A stretch of 64,000 nucleotides of DNA. It comes from Rhodobacterales bacterium. Lineage in GTDB: Bacteria; Pseudomonadota; Alphaproteobacteria; Rhizobiales; Stappiaceae. The DNA is taken from contig VIRH01000106.1 in the NCBI GenBank assembly GCA_008107755.1, positions 82,637 to 146,636 of the forward strand. The letters run 5' to 3'. Below the pieces are notes generated by a model. That model was not told the DNA's origin, searched no databases, and saw nothing but the letters and a program-made list of their open reading frames with translations. Position numbers and translations under genes: made by a program. Below, piece by piece: positions 16,091 through 25,125 of this stretch. Position 1 is the first letter of the stretch. The number at the start of each line of letters is the position of its first letter.

Positions 16091-16208
16091 TCAGGGCCGG
16101 CCGGCGATCGGCAACGAACGCTGATGAGTAAATCAACAGGTTTCATTGGTTCTTCGGTTCCGGATCGTGGATAGTCCAGCCGAATAGCCTTACAACCCGT
16201 GGACGCAC

Positions 16209-16910
16209 ATGCTTGAAAAGAACGTCACCCTCAGCTTCAGGGGCTGCGTCCAGGGTGCTGCACTTTGCATCCCGCTTTCTCCGGGGATCATTGCGCTCGG
16301 CATGGTCTTCGGCACGGTGGCGGCCCAGAAGGGCCTGACCTTTCTGGAGGCCGTGCTGATCAATTCACTGGTTTTTGCAGGCGCCAGCCAGTTCGTCGCC
16401 ATGGAAGTCTACAACGACCCGATAACCTGGACGACGCTCATCGTCATGGTCGGCGTCACTGCGGCGGTCAACATGCGCATGCTGCTGATCGGGGCGAGCC
16501 TTCGGCCCTGGCTTGGTCAGGTACCTTCGCGGCAGACCTATCCGTCGCTCCTCTTTCTGACCGACCTCAACTGGATCCTGGCACTCGCCCAGTACGACAA
16601 GGGCAACCGGGACTGGGGGGTATTCCTTGGCAGCGGCCTGTTCACCTGGGCCGTCTGGTCGCTTTCGGTCATTCCCGGCTATTTCGCCGGCGGTCTGATT
16701 TCCGATCCCAAGATCTTCGGGCTGGATGTCATCCTGCCGGCATTCTTCGTCGCCATGCTGGTGCCGCTTTGGCGGGGAAAACGCCAGACCGTCAGCTGGC
16801 TGGTCGCCGGGATTGTTGCCGGCGTGACCTGGTGGCTGGTCGGCGGCTACTGGAGCATCTTCACCGGTGCAATTGCCGGGGCATTCGCGGGGGCTTATCT
16901 CGATGACTGA
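16209..16910 (+). CDS. azlC: AzlC-family branched-chain amino acid exporter, large subunit
   Basis: A 233-residue membrane protein with the AzlC pattern ('GCVQGAALCIPLSPGIIALG', 'EAVLINSLVFAGASQFVAME', 'AAVNMRMLLIGASLRPWL'). AzlC with AzlD forms an exporter of branched-chain amino acids in characterised systems. The ATG of azlD lies 8 bp inside the end of this gene, so the two are translationally coupled. Confidence 0.93.
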   Translation: MLEKNVTLSFRGCVQGAALCIPLSPGIIALGMVFGTVAAQKGLTFLEAVLINSLVFAGASQFVAMEVYNDPITWTTLIVMVGVTAAVNMRMLLIGASLRPWLGQVPSRQTYPSLLFLTDLNWILALAQYDKGNRDWGVFLGSGLFTWAVWSLSVIPGYFAGGLISDPKIFGLDVILPAFFVAMLVPLWRGKRQTVSWLVAGIVAGVTWWLVGGYWSIFTGAIAGAFAGAYLDD

Positions 16911-17229
16911 CGGGGCCTTTTCCGCTGACGGCATGTTTCTGCTCACCGTCACCTGCATGGCCCTGGTGACCTATGCACTTCGGGCCGGCGGCTACTGGGC
17001 GATGGGCCGGCTGCCGATCACACCGCGGGTGCGCCGCGGTCTCGAGGCGCTTCCCGGTGCGATTATCGTCTCCACCGTTCTGCCCATTGTGCTCAAGGGT
17101 GGCATCACGGTCGGGCTCTGCCTCGTGGTCGCCGCGGCGGCCCAGGTCTTTCTCAGGAAAGAATACGTCACCGTCTTCTGCGCGGCGGCGGCGGCCGCAG
17201 CAATGCGCCAGGCGGCGGGGCTCTCGTGA
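16903..17229 (+). CDS. azlD: AzlD domain protein, small subunit of amino acid exporter
   Basis: A 108-residue protein with four membrane segments and the AzlD motifs 'CMALVTYALRAGGYWAMGRL' and 'ALPGAIIVSTVLPIVL'. It acts with AzlC. Starting at ATG 16903 it overlaps azlC by 8 bp. It is convergent with the APH/ATPase gene only 6 bp away. Confidence 0.92.
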   Translation: MTDGAFSADGMFLLTVTCMALVTYALRAGGYWAMGRLPITPRVRRGLEALPGAIIVSTVLPIVLKGGITVGLCLVVAAAAQVFLRKEYVTVFCAAAAAAAMRQAAGLS

Positions 17230-17235
17230 CGGCTG

Positions 17236-18786
17236 TCAGTCTTTCGTCAGTACCTTGAGCGCCCTGGCAGCTGTTTCCTGCGCGCTGCCACCGGCATCAA
17301 CCTGCGCCCATGTCATGTCTCCGAGCTCGTAGCCAAGCTGGATGTCGATGACATCCGCGGTCGCGTCGGAGGCATCGCCCTTGCGATCCGAAACACGCGC
17401 TTTCAGAACCTCCGGCGACGCCGTCAGCCAGAGGCCGGTAAAACCGCCTTCGACGCGCGCAGCAATGTCTTCTGCCGCAGTACGTTCGTGGGGCTTTGCA
17501 AACACCGCATCGAAAACGGCAGAATGCCCCGACGCGAGCACGCTCTGCAGGGCCTCTTCCAGAGTGCGATACACCTTGGCGGACGCTTCCGGCGAATAGG
17601 CCTCGGAAGGGGCTTTCTGCGTTTCGGGAAGATCGAGAAGTCGCTTGCGCATGACGTCGGTGCGCAGGACCCGTGCGCCGGGCGCCCGGCCGATCTCCGG
17701 CGCGATGGCATAGGAAAGCGTCGTCTTGCCGGTGCCCGACAGGCCGCCGATGGCAACGAGATGCGGACGGGATGGCGACAGAAAATCGAGCGCGAAGCGG
17801 AAATAGGTTCTGGCCTGCTCCTGCTGCTCGCGCTTGAGGTCCTCATCCGACTGGTTGAGCGCAGCGCTTGCCGCGATCTTGGAGCGGATGGCGGCACGCA
17901 TCATCAGATAGAAGGGCAGGGCGGCAAGCCCCTCCGGCTGTCTGTCGATGCGGGACTTGTCGAGATATCGGTTGAAGATCCGGTTCGCCGCCGTCAGCTG
18001 CCCCCGCTCCCAGAGGTCCATCAGCAGAAACGCGAGATCGTAGAGAATGTCGCCTGTTGCGATGGCATCGGAAAACTCGACCGCATCGAACAGGACTGGC
18101 GCGCCTTCGATCAGGGCGATGTTGCGCAGATGCGCATCGCCGTGGCAGCGCCGCACAAGGCCTTCCTCGCCGCGCCAGAGGATCAGCTCGTGCAGGGAGG
18201 CAAGCGTGGTGCGGGCGGTGTCGGTCAGATGCCGGACCTCTTCGGCCGGATAAAGGTCCGGATGTTCGTGAAAGGCCGCTTCGTTCTGCTCGACATAGGA
18301 AGACAGCTCCTCGTGAAAGCCCGCTCCCGGGCGCAGCGGTGCCACGTCATGGGCGTTCAGCATCATGTCCGCCAGCTGTTCGCACAGAGCCGGCCCGAGC
18401 GGCCCGCGGTCCGCAACGGCATCCAGCTCGTCGGCACCGTCGAAACGGTTCATCTCCACGGCCCACTCCACCACGTCGCCGGATCCGGCAAGCGCGATCT
18501 CTCCATTTGCTTCCCGCGTCAGCGGAACGGCTCGCAGATAGATCTGCGGCGCGTTGGGTCGGTTGAATTCGATTTCCGCCTTGCAGGCGGTCTCGCGCAG
18601 CGCGAGCGTCGAATAATCGAGAAACGGGAACCGGACGTCGCGCTTGATCTTGTACGCCTTGTTTCCGATGAGAAAGACCACATTTGCATGGGTGTCGATG
18701 CGCCGTGCATCGGCTCCGGCATGATCTTCGGCGGACAAACCCTCGAAAAACGCGAAGACGTCGGTTTGACTGGAGGGCTGATCCAT
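17236..18786 (-). CDS. Bifunctional aminoglycoside-phosphotransferase-like / P-loop ATPase protein
   Basis: A 516-residue fusion. The N-terminal part (about 1-330) is APH-like, with the catalytic-loop motif 'RRCHGDAHLRNIALIEGAPV' and the downstream acidic metal-binding segment 'LFDAVEFSDAIATGDILYDL'. The C-terminal part carries a Walker A 'GGLSGTGKTTLSYAIAPEIG' and resembles gluconate/shikimate-kinase-like P-loop proteins. This COG2187-COG0645 fusion is widespread; its substrate is unknown and it is not a proven resistance gene. ATG at 18786 has AAGGA upstream. Confidence 0.87.
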   Translation of the reverse strand: MDQPSSQTDVFAFFEGLSAEDHAGADARRIDTHANVVFLIGNKAYKIKRDVRFPFLDYSTLALRETACKAEIEFNRPNAPQIYLRAVPLTREANGEIALAGSGDVVEWAVEMNRFDGADELDAVADRGPLGPALCEQLADMMLNAHDVAPLRPGAGFHEELSSYVEQNEAAFHEHPDLYPAEEVRHLTDTARTTLASLHELILWRGEEGLVRRCHGDAHLRNIALIEGAPVLFDAVEFSDAIATGDILYDLAFLLMDLWERGQLTAANRIFNRYLDKSRIDRQPEGLAALPFYLMMRAAIRSKIAASAALNQSDEDLKREQQEQARTYFRFALDFLSPSRPHLVAIGGLSGTGKTTLSYAIAPEIGRAPGARVLRTDVMRKRLLDLPETQKAPSEAYSPEASAKVYRTLEEALQSVLASGHSAVFDAVFAKPHERTAAEDIAARVEGGFTGLWLTASPEVLKARVSDRKGDASDATADVIDIQLGYELGDMTWAQVDAGGSAQETAARALKVLTKD

Positions 18787-18922
18787 GAAAGGTCCTTCCG
18801 TTGGCGCCGTGAGTGCGCAGAGCAAGTTTGCCCTGTCAGCCTAACGGGCAGATTGATCCTGCTCAATGTGGGTGAGCCATGATTGGCACAAATTGATATC
18901 GATAGAGAACCTGGAGGATTCC

Positions 18923-19303
18923 ATGAGCGATTACCCGGCTTTGAAAAAGATCAGGCTGAACCTGGCCCGGACGAACGACTTTCCGCAAGGCTCGGCGCAG
19001 CATGGTTACGAGTTCACCGCACCGCTGGACGAAAGCGGCCATATCGACGCCGGCTTGTGGAAGACGGAGCGCGAGCATTGCCGCGTCCGCCGGTTCTGGG
19101 GCGACGAGGAAGAGGAAATCGGCCACCTGATCCATCGTCCCGGCGGCTCCTGGGCCTTCCACTATGATATCGACGGCGATGACGACGACGAAGCCGGCTA
19201 CCGCTTCGGCGCTCATGCCTTCAACCCGGGCGAATACGTCTCGATCAAGGATGAGGACGGCGACCTGCACACATTTCAGGTCGTGACCGTTCAGCCGGTC
19301 TGA
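18923..19303 (+). CDS. Conserved hypothetical acidic protein
   Basis: A 126-residue acidic protein with no membrane segment or recognised domain. Notable segments are 'GYEFTAPLDESGHIDAGLWK', 'WGDEEEEIGHLIHRPGGSWA' and an aspartate run 'YDIDGDDDDEAGYRFGAHAF'. It ends 'YVSIKDEDGDLHTFQVVTVQ', which looks like a small beta domain. GGAGG lies six bases before the ATG at 18923, and a terminator follows, so it is a single-gene transcript. Function not known. Confidence 0.82.
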   Translation: MSDYPALKKIRLNLARTNDFPQGSAQHGYEFTAPLDESGHIDAGLWKTEREHCRVRRFWGDEEEEIGHLIHRPGGSWAFHYDIDGDDDDEAGYRFGAHAFNPGEYVSIKDEDGDLHTFQVVTVQPV

Positions 19304-19332
19304 GACAGGACGACCTCGACGCGATTTGAAAG

Positions 19333-19357
19333 GGCATCGGGCAACCGATGCCTTTTT
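19333..19357 (+). terminator. Terminator after acidic hypothetical gene
   Basis: GGCATCGG-GCAA-CCGATGCC followed by TTTTT: an 8-bp perfect stem with a tetraloop and a T-run. Confidence 0.88.
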
Positions 19358-19505
19358 CATGACGGTGGGCAGGTCGATCGCGACAGGGGCAGTTGTTCCA
19401 AACCGGAATGATCTTATTGCGAAATAATCTGATTTCTGGCTCTGACGGCTCATTGTTTCTTACGCTATAGAATGATGATCGATCATGGAGCAGCAGGAAC
19501 GGGAA

Positions 19506-21173
19506 ATGGAACAGAAGACCGGCGGCCAATTGTTGGTGGAAGCGCTTGAGCGCCATGGCGCGGAGCGGGTGTTTTGTGTGCCGGGGGAAAGCTACCTCGC
19601 TGTTCTCGACGCACTCCACGATGCGTCCGTTCCCGTGACGGTCTGCCGGCAGGAAGGCGGTGCCGCGATGATGGCGGACGCCTATGGCAAGCTGACCGGC
19701 AAGCCGGGCATCTGCATGGTCACGCGCGGACCGGGGGCCACAAACGCCTCCGCTGGTGTCCATGTGGCCGCTCAGGATTCCACGCCGATGATCCTTTTCA
19801 TCGGTCAGATCGAGCGCGGCATGCGCGAGCGGGAAGCCTTTCAGGAAGTCGATTATCGTCAGATGTTCGGCGGCATTGCCAAATGGGTAGCCGAAATCGA
19901 TCACGCCGACCGGGTGCCGGAATTCATTTCCCGCGCCTGGCACGTCGCGACCTCCGGCCGGCCCGGTCCGGTCGTGCTGGCGCTGCCGGAAGACATGCTG
20001 GTCGAAACCGCCGATGCGCCGCAGCCGCCCGCCTGGACGCAAGTCGAGACGCATCCGGGACTGACGCAGATGGCCGATCTGCAGAAGCGGCTCTGGGCTG
20101 CCGAACGCCCCATCGCGATCCTCGGCGGTGGCCGCTGGTCGGCGGAGGCCGTCGCCGGCTTCACCCGCTTTGCCGAGCGGTTCGACCTTCCGGTCGCCTG
20201 CTCCTTCCGGCGGCAGATGCTGTTTGACAACCTCCATCCCAATTACGCTGGCGACGTCGGCATCGGCATCAACCCGAAACTGCTGGCACGCGTGAAGGCG
20301 TCGGACCTGATCCTGCTGGTCGGTGGGCGCCTTTCCGAAATGCCGAGCCAGTCCTATTCACTCCTGGACATTCCGTCGCCCTCTCAGCAGCTCGTCCATA
20401 TCCACCCGGATGCGGAAGAACTCGGCCGCGTCTATCGCCCGGATCTGGCGATCCATGCCAGCCCCACCGCCTTTTGCAAGGCGGTCGAGGGGCTGCAGCC
20501 GCCCAACGAGACCAAGGGCGCGGGCGAAGCCGAAAAGGCGCATCGCGATTATCTCGACTGGTCAGGTGCACGACCTGAAATTCCGGGAAATCTGCAGATG
20601 TCCGGCGTCATGGACTGGCTGGAAGCCAACCTGCCGGAAGACACTGTCTGCACCAATGGCGCCGGCAATTATGCGACCTGGCTGCACCGGTTTCATCGCT
20701 TCCGCCGCTACGGCACGCAGGCTGCGCCGACCTCCGGCTCGATGGGCTATGGTCTTCCGGCCGCCGTATCAGCCAAACTGACATTTCCGGACCGTGAAGT
20801 CGTCTGCTTTGCCGGGGATGGCTGTTTGCAGATGACCATGCAGGAATTCGGGACCGCCTGTCAGGAAGGTGCGAACATCATCGTTCTGGTGATCGACAAC
20901 GGCATGTATGGCACCATCCGCATGCATCAGGAGCGCACGTATCCCGGCCGTCCGTCGGCAACGCAACTGGTCAATCCTGATTTTGCGGCTCTGGCCAGAA
21001 GCTACGGGGCCTTTGGCGAGACCGTCGAGCGAACGGAAGACTTCGGTCCCGCCTTCGAGCGCGCCCGCGCTTCGGGCACCCCGGCAATCCTGCATCTGAA
21101 GCTCGATCCGGAAGCAATCACCCCAGCGGCTTCTCTCAGCCAGATCCGGTCCGCGGCGCAGAAGAAGGGCTGA
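19506..21173 (+). CDS. Thiamine-diphosphate-dependent enzyme, acetolactate-synthase-like
   Basis: About 555 residues with the three domains of the AHAS/POX superfamily. The catalytic glutamate lies in 'VFCVPGESYLAVLDALHDA', the central FAD/nucleotide-like domain follows, and the C-terminal ThDP motif is 'FAGDGCLQMTMQEF' ending in 'DNGMYG'. No regulatory small subunit or ilvC lies nearby, so it is probably not the biosynthetic acetolactate synthase. It may be a decarboxylase or carboligase of unknown specificity. ATG at 19506 follows an AGGAACGGGAA stretch; an upstream ATG at 19485 is the alternative. Confidence 0.87.
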   Translation: MEQKTGGQLLVEALERHGAERVFCVPGESYLAVLDALHDASVPVTVCRQEGGAAMMADAYGKLTGKPGICMVTRGPGATNASAGVHVAAQDSTPMILFIGQIERGMREREAFQEVDYRQMFGGIAKWVAEIDHADRVPEFISRAWHVATSGRPGPVVLALPEDMLVETADAPQPPAWTQVETHPGLTQMADLQKRLWAAERPIAILGGGRWSAEAVAGFTRFAERFDLPVACSFRRQMLFDNLHPNYAGDVGIGINPKLLARVKASDLILLVGGRLSEMPSQSYSLLDIPSPSQQLVHIHPDAEELGRVYRPDLAIHASPTAFCKAVEGLQPPNETKGAGEAEKAHRDYLDWSGARPEIPGNLQMSGVMDWLEANLPEDTVCTNGAGNYATWLHRFHRFRRYGTQAAPTSGSMGYGLPAAVSAKLTFPDREVVCFAGDGCLQMTMQEFGTACQEGANIIVLVIDNGMYGTIRMHQERTYPGRPSATQLVNPDFAALARSYGAFGETVERTEDFGPAFERARASGTPAILHLKLDPEAITPAASLSQIRSAAQKKG

Positions 21174-21247
21174 TCGAGACAATCGCCTGAAGGGCCAGCG
21201 CGCGAGACGGGCCGCATAAGGCGCTCGTGCGCGCTCCGCGATGCGGA

Positions 21248-24004
21248 CTACTCGTCGATCAGCTCCTCCGGCACCTCGGCGACCGGCAGCGTCACCAAGG
21301 CAATGCCCGGATCGTCGGGCGACGTTCCGACCTTGAAGCCGAGTGCCTGGCAGACCGAGATCATGGAGGTGTTCTCCTTCAGGACCTCGCCCTTGATGGT
21401 CTCGATTCCGTCGGTCCGGGCATAGCGGATGATGAGTTTCATCAACGCCAGTCCCAGGCCGTGCCCCTTGAGGTCCGAACGCACCATGACCGCATATTCC
21501 CCGGTCTGGTGATCCGGATCGGCATGAAGCCGGACGACGCCGAGAAGGTTTCCGCTGGCCGGTTCAATGGCGGCGAATGCCATGGCGCGGGCATAGTCGA
21601 GCTGGGTGAGGCGGGCGAGGAAGCGATGGCTGAAGTCGCGCACGGGGGCGAAGAACCTCAGACGCAGATCCTCAGGCGTCACAGATTCGAAAAACGCCCG
21701 GAACAGCTCCTCGTCTTCCGGCCGGACCGGTCGGACGAAAATCTCCTGCCCGTCCCGAAGCGTCATCGTCTGTTCCCACTCCTGCGGGTAGGGCGCGATC
21801 GACAGACGCGAGCCGCCGGTGCGTCCACGGCGCTTTTCCGGATGGCAGAGGGTCATGCGTGCATCGAGCGCGATCAGGCCGGAGGGCAGGGCGACCATCG
21901 GATTGATATCGAGTTCCAGGATTTCGGGAATGTCGATCGTGATCTGAGAGAGCTTTACCAGCGCTTCGCCGATCGCCGCCCGGTCCAGCGCCGGTCGGGA
22001 CGGGCCGCCGTCGAGCAGGCGCGCGATATGCGTCCGGCCGATCTGCGCCCGGGCCAGGTTGAGGTCGAGCGGCGGCAGCTCCAGCGAGATATCGACGCTT
22101 TCCTCGATCGAGGTTCCGCCATGGCCGAAAACGAGCACAGGGCCGAAATCGGGCGTCTCGGCAACGCCCATGTAAAGCTCGAGGCCATGCCGGTCCTCCA
22201 GCATCGGATGCACCGAGATGCCGCTGATGGCCGCGTCCGGATAATTGGCACGCGTCCTGACGATCAGGTCCTCGGCGGCGGCACGGACCGCGGCCGGCGT
22301 TTCCAGGCCAAGGCGGACGCCGTCGATCCGGGACTTGAACGGCAGGTCTGGTGAAATCAGCTTGGCGACGCAGTGCTTCGTCGTTTCGAAAAAAGGACGC
22401 GAGGCCTCCTCCGCCTCTGCCGGCGTTCCGGCCATCACCGTTTCCATGATTGGAATGTCATAGGCCTGGAGCACGTGACAGACCTCGGCCGGATCGAGCC
22501 AGCCTCTGCCGTCGTTGAGCGCGCCTTCCACGATCGCTCTGGCACGTGCGACATCCGGCGAAAAGCTGGAGGGAAGGCTCGGCGGAGCTGCCATCAGGAA
22601 CTCGCGCGCCTGGGCGTCATGGGCCAGATGCATCAAGCTGCGCGCGGCCTCCGCCGGGCTGCCGTAGTTCGGGATCTTCGCCGCCGACAGTTCGGCCCGG
22701 ATCGCTCCGTCGCTGCCCGCAAGGCCCGCCACAAGCGCCTTTCGTCGTCCCGTCCGCCGCCTGTCGGCGCTGGCGGCCTCGCAGATCGCGTTGGCGATGG
22801 CCGGCAGAGGCTGAAAGGCACTCGCCGCCTGCAGCACCACGGCGCCGTCGACTTGCGGGTCCTTAAGAACGGTGGTGATGGCGTGGGTAATGTCCTGCGG
22901 CGAAACGTTCTCGCGCAGGATAACCGAAGCATTGGCGGCCGTCGTGACTTCAAGGGCCTTGTAATGGCGGCTGATCCCTTCGAGGCTCTCACGGGTTTCG
23001 GGCGACAGCTGCGCGAACTGCGCCCCAAGATCCGTCAGCCGGTCGACCGCAAGGCTGGCAAGGCTGCGCCCGTTCGCTATCACCGCGAGCTGTTCGCATC
23101 GCGGCACCCGCACATGAGAAAGCGTTTCCAGCGCCTCGAACATCTCGTCGAGATCCTGCACGCGCAGAAGCCCGGTGCGCCGGAAGACCGTGTCATAGAC
23201 TAGATCGGTTCTTGCAAGCCGCCCGGCATGCGTCCGTCCCGACCCGCCTGTGTCCCGGCTTTTGCCCGAGCGGATGACGATCACCGGCTTGCTGCGTGCC
23301 GCGGCCCTTGCGGCGGAAATGAATTTCCTCGGAATGGCGATGCCCTCCATATGGAGGACGATCGAGCGGGTGCGGAAATCTTGCGCGAAATAGTCGATCA
23401 GGTCGCTGATATCGACATCAAGGCGTTCGCCGAGCGAAACCGCTGCCGAAAAACCGGTGTTGTGGTTCTTGGCCCAGGACAGCGTGGCGTTGAGAATGGC
23501 GCCGGACCGAGAGAAGAAAGCGACATCGCCCTTCGAGGGTGCTTCCGCGCTCAACAGCGCGTTGAGCCCGATGGAAGGGACGGCAAACCCGAGGCTGCCC
23601 GGGCCGATCATGCGCAGGTTTGTTTTCCGGGCGGCGTCCCGGCACGCCTGCAGCTGGGGTTCCGGCCAGGTTTCGTATCCGGGAGAGGGGATCAGAACGG
23701 CCCGGGTGCCGCCGGCGCCCAGCCGGTCGATCAGCGCCGGAAGTTCCTCGGCCTTGCCAAGGTAGATGGCAAGGTCCGGCATGCGGTCCAACTCATCGAG
23801 ACTTGCGGCATTACGGCCGTTGAAGGTTATGGTCTCGTCGAAGCCGACGAGCGTCACCGAATGGCTGGCGGCAATCTCGTGAAGGCAGCTCAAAAGCTTT
23901 TCGAGGAGGACACCGGGATGGCGGCACGGGCCGAAAACCGCGATGGACTCCGGGGCGAAAAAACCTTCCAGATTGCGAATGGTCACGTCGGCGATCCTCG
24001 TCAA
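21248..24004 (-). CDS. Pat-like protein: acyl-CoA-synthetase (NDP-forming) domains fused to GNAT acetyltransferase
   Basis: A 918-residue protein with the architecture of the protein lysine acetyltransferase Pat/Pka. It has CoA-binding ('FAPESIAVFGPCRHPGVLLE'), a succinyl-CoA-ligase-like part ('GDVAFFSRSGAILNATLSWA'), an ATP-grasp part (from about 490), and a C-terminal GNAT domain ('GQEIFVRPVRPEDEELFRAF', acetyl-CoA loop 'VRSDLKGHGLGLALMKLIIR'). In enterobacteria Pat acetylates lysines, including that of acetyl-CoA synthetase; the acyl-CoA-synthetase half is regulatory. The same role is inferred here. The gene is convergent with the ThDP enzyme. Confidence 0.9.
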   Translation of the reverse strand: MTRIADVTIRNLEGFFAPESIAVFGPCRHPGVLLEKLLSCLHEIAASHSVTLVGFDETITFNGRNAASLDELDRMPDLAIYLGKAEELPALIDRLGAGGTRAVLIPSPGYETWPEPQLQACRDAARKTNLRMIGPGSLGFAVPSIGLNALLSAEAPSKGDVAFFSRSGAILNATLSWAKNHNTGFSAAVSLGERLDVDISDLIDYFAQDFRTRSIVLHMEGIAIPRKFISAARAAARSKPVIVIRSGKSRDTGGSGRTHAGRLARTDLVYDTVFRRTGLLRVQDLDEMFEALETLSHVRVPRCEQLAVIANGRSLASLAVDRLTDLGAQFAQLSPETRESLEGISRHYKALEVTTAANASVILRENVSPQDITHAITTVLKDPQVDGAVVLQAASAFQPLPAIANAICEAASADRRRTGRRKALVAGLAGSDGAIRAELSAAKIPNYGSPAEAARSLMHLAHDAQAREFLMAAPPSLPSSFSPDVARARAIVEGALNDGRGWLDPAEVCHVLQAYDIPIMETVMAGTPAEAEEASRPFFETTKHCVAKLISPDLPFKSRIDGVRLGLETPAAVRAAAEDLIVRTRANYPDAAISGISVHPMLEDRHGLELYMGVAETPDFGPVLVFGHGGTSIEESVDISLELPPLDLNLARAQIGRTHIARLLDGGPSRPALDRAAIGEALVKLSQITIDIPEILELDINPMVALPSGLIALDARMTLCHPEKRRGRTGGSRLSIAPYPQEWEQTMTLRDGQEIFVRPVRPEDEELFRAFFESVTPEDLRLRFFAPVRDFSHRFLARLTQLDYARAMAFAAIEPASGNLLGVVRLHADPDHQTGEYAVMVRSDLKGHGLGLALMKLIIRYARTDGIETIKGEVLKENTSMISVCQALGFKVGTSPDDPGIALVTLPVAEVPEELIDE

Positions 24005-24109
24005 GCAGCGGAAGCACCGTGAAGGATACCCGAAAAATAAGTCTTAAGAAGACCAGCGGGCGAAAACGGCGGGCACGGTAGGCTCGCCGGCAGTCGAGCG
24101 GATACGGCG

Positions 24110-24943
24110 TCAGTGCGCCATCAGGACCGGCACGGTCATGGCTTCAAGGATCTCGCGCGTTGCGCCGCCGAAGAGGAACTCCCGCATGCGGCTGTGTCCG
24201 TAGCCGCCCATGACGACGAGGTCGTTGCCGTTGTCGGAAACGTGGTTCAGCACTGCGTCGGCAACATTGGTCTGCGGGTTCGTGATGACTTCCACCGTGA
24301 CGTCCATGTTGTGGCGGGCAAGATAGTTGGCGACATCCGCGCCGGGCTGTCCGTCCGTCTTGGTGGCCTTTTTCTCGATGACCAGCACCGTGATCTTTTC
24401 GGCCTTTTCCAGAACCGGCAGCGCGCCGTGAATGGCGCGGGTCGCGGTGGAGCTGCCGTCCCAGCCGACAAGCACGTTCTTGGGCTGATAGGACTGGCTG
24501 CCGATATAAGGAACCAGCAGCACCGGAACGCCGCTTTCGAAAAGAACCGTTTCGATCAGAAGCTCGCGCATCGGCTCGGGATTGTCCGGATTGCTCTGGC
24601 CGATGACGACGAGGTCGGTCGGCCGGCAATGCACCAGCACGTTTTCCAGCGGACCGCCGGTCAGGATGTCGGCCACACGGCTCTCGTTCTTGACGGACGC
24701 CACGCGGGCCAGTTCGTTGAACTGATCCCTGGCTTCCTTGGCGGCGGCAACCGCCTGTTCGTGGGCTGCCTGCAGATAATCGACGGGCATGGGCGCTGCG
24801 GCAAAGGCGGGAACCACAGGCTCGAACGACACCGCCAGTCCGGTGACATGGGCATCGTAGTTGCGGCCGAATTCCAGAGCGTACTTGGCGGCGGGCTGAT
24901 CCCCTGCCAGATCCAGAACGGTCAAAATATCTTTGATAGGCAT
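24110..24943 (-). CDS. Universal stress protein with two UspA domains
   Basis: A 277-residue cytosolic protein with tandem UspA domains. The second carries the nucleotide-binding signature 'VMGGYGHSRMREFLFGGATR' (G-2x-G-9x-G-S/T). 'NVLVGWDGSSTATRAIHGAL' opens the second domain. AAGGAGG precedes the ATG at 24943; a longer frame upstream runs into the divergent promoter. An FNR/FixK-type box 76 bp upstream suggests induction under low oxygen, common for this family in Alphaproteobacteria. Confidence 0.93.
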   Translation of the reverse strand: MPIKDILTVLDLAGDQPAAKYALEFGRNYDAHVTGLAVSFEPVVPAFAAAPMPVDYLQAAHEQAVAAAKEARDQFNELARVASVKNESRVADILTGGPLENVLVHCRPTDLVVIGQSNPDNPEPMRELLIETVLFESGVPVLLVPYIGSQSYQPKNVLVGWDGSSTATRAIHGALPVLEKAEKITVLVIEKKATKTDGQPGADVANYLARHNMDVTVEVITNPQTNVADAVLNHVSDNGNDLVVMGGYGHSRMREFLFGGATREILEAMTVPVLMAH

Positions 24944-25018
24944 AATTCCCTCCTTGGCGGACGCATGACACTGATCCGGCCTCGGCAGAATTCTACGAAG
25001 CCCGCAAATCTGGTGTCC

Positions 25019-25032
25019 TTGACGCGTATCAA
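25019..25032 (-). promoter_or_regulatory. FNR/FixK-type box upstream of universal stress gene
   Basis: TTGACGCGTATCAA matches TTGAT-N4-ATCAA at nine of ten fixed positions. It lies 76 bp upstream of the universal-stress start, in the divergent interval shared with the dctB-like gene (start 25126). Confidence 0.6.
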
Positions 25033-25125
25033 ACCACACACCCGATTCATATAGGCATCTGTGGCCGGAAGAGGGATGCCGTCGCTGCCGATTGATTTCA
25101 TCGCGAACTGGCCGCAGCGGAAAAA

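Noticed and set aside
17236..18786. Antibiotic-resistance gene (aminoglycoside phosphotransferase)
   Set aside because: The APH-like part belongs to a common fusion family of unknown substrate; no evidence of drug resistance or mobile context.
17488..18882. 464-codon plus-strand open frame opposite the APH/ATPase gene
   Set aside because: Antisense shadow of a gene with clear catalytic motifs; content is low-complexity Arg/Gln/Gly without recognisable features.
19506..21173. Assignment as biosynthetic acetolactate synthase (ilvB)
   Set aside because: No ilvN or ilvC adjacent; the protein fits the wider thiamine-diphosphate family and specificity cannot be read.
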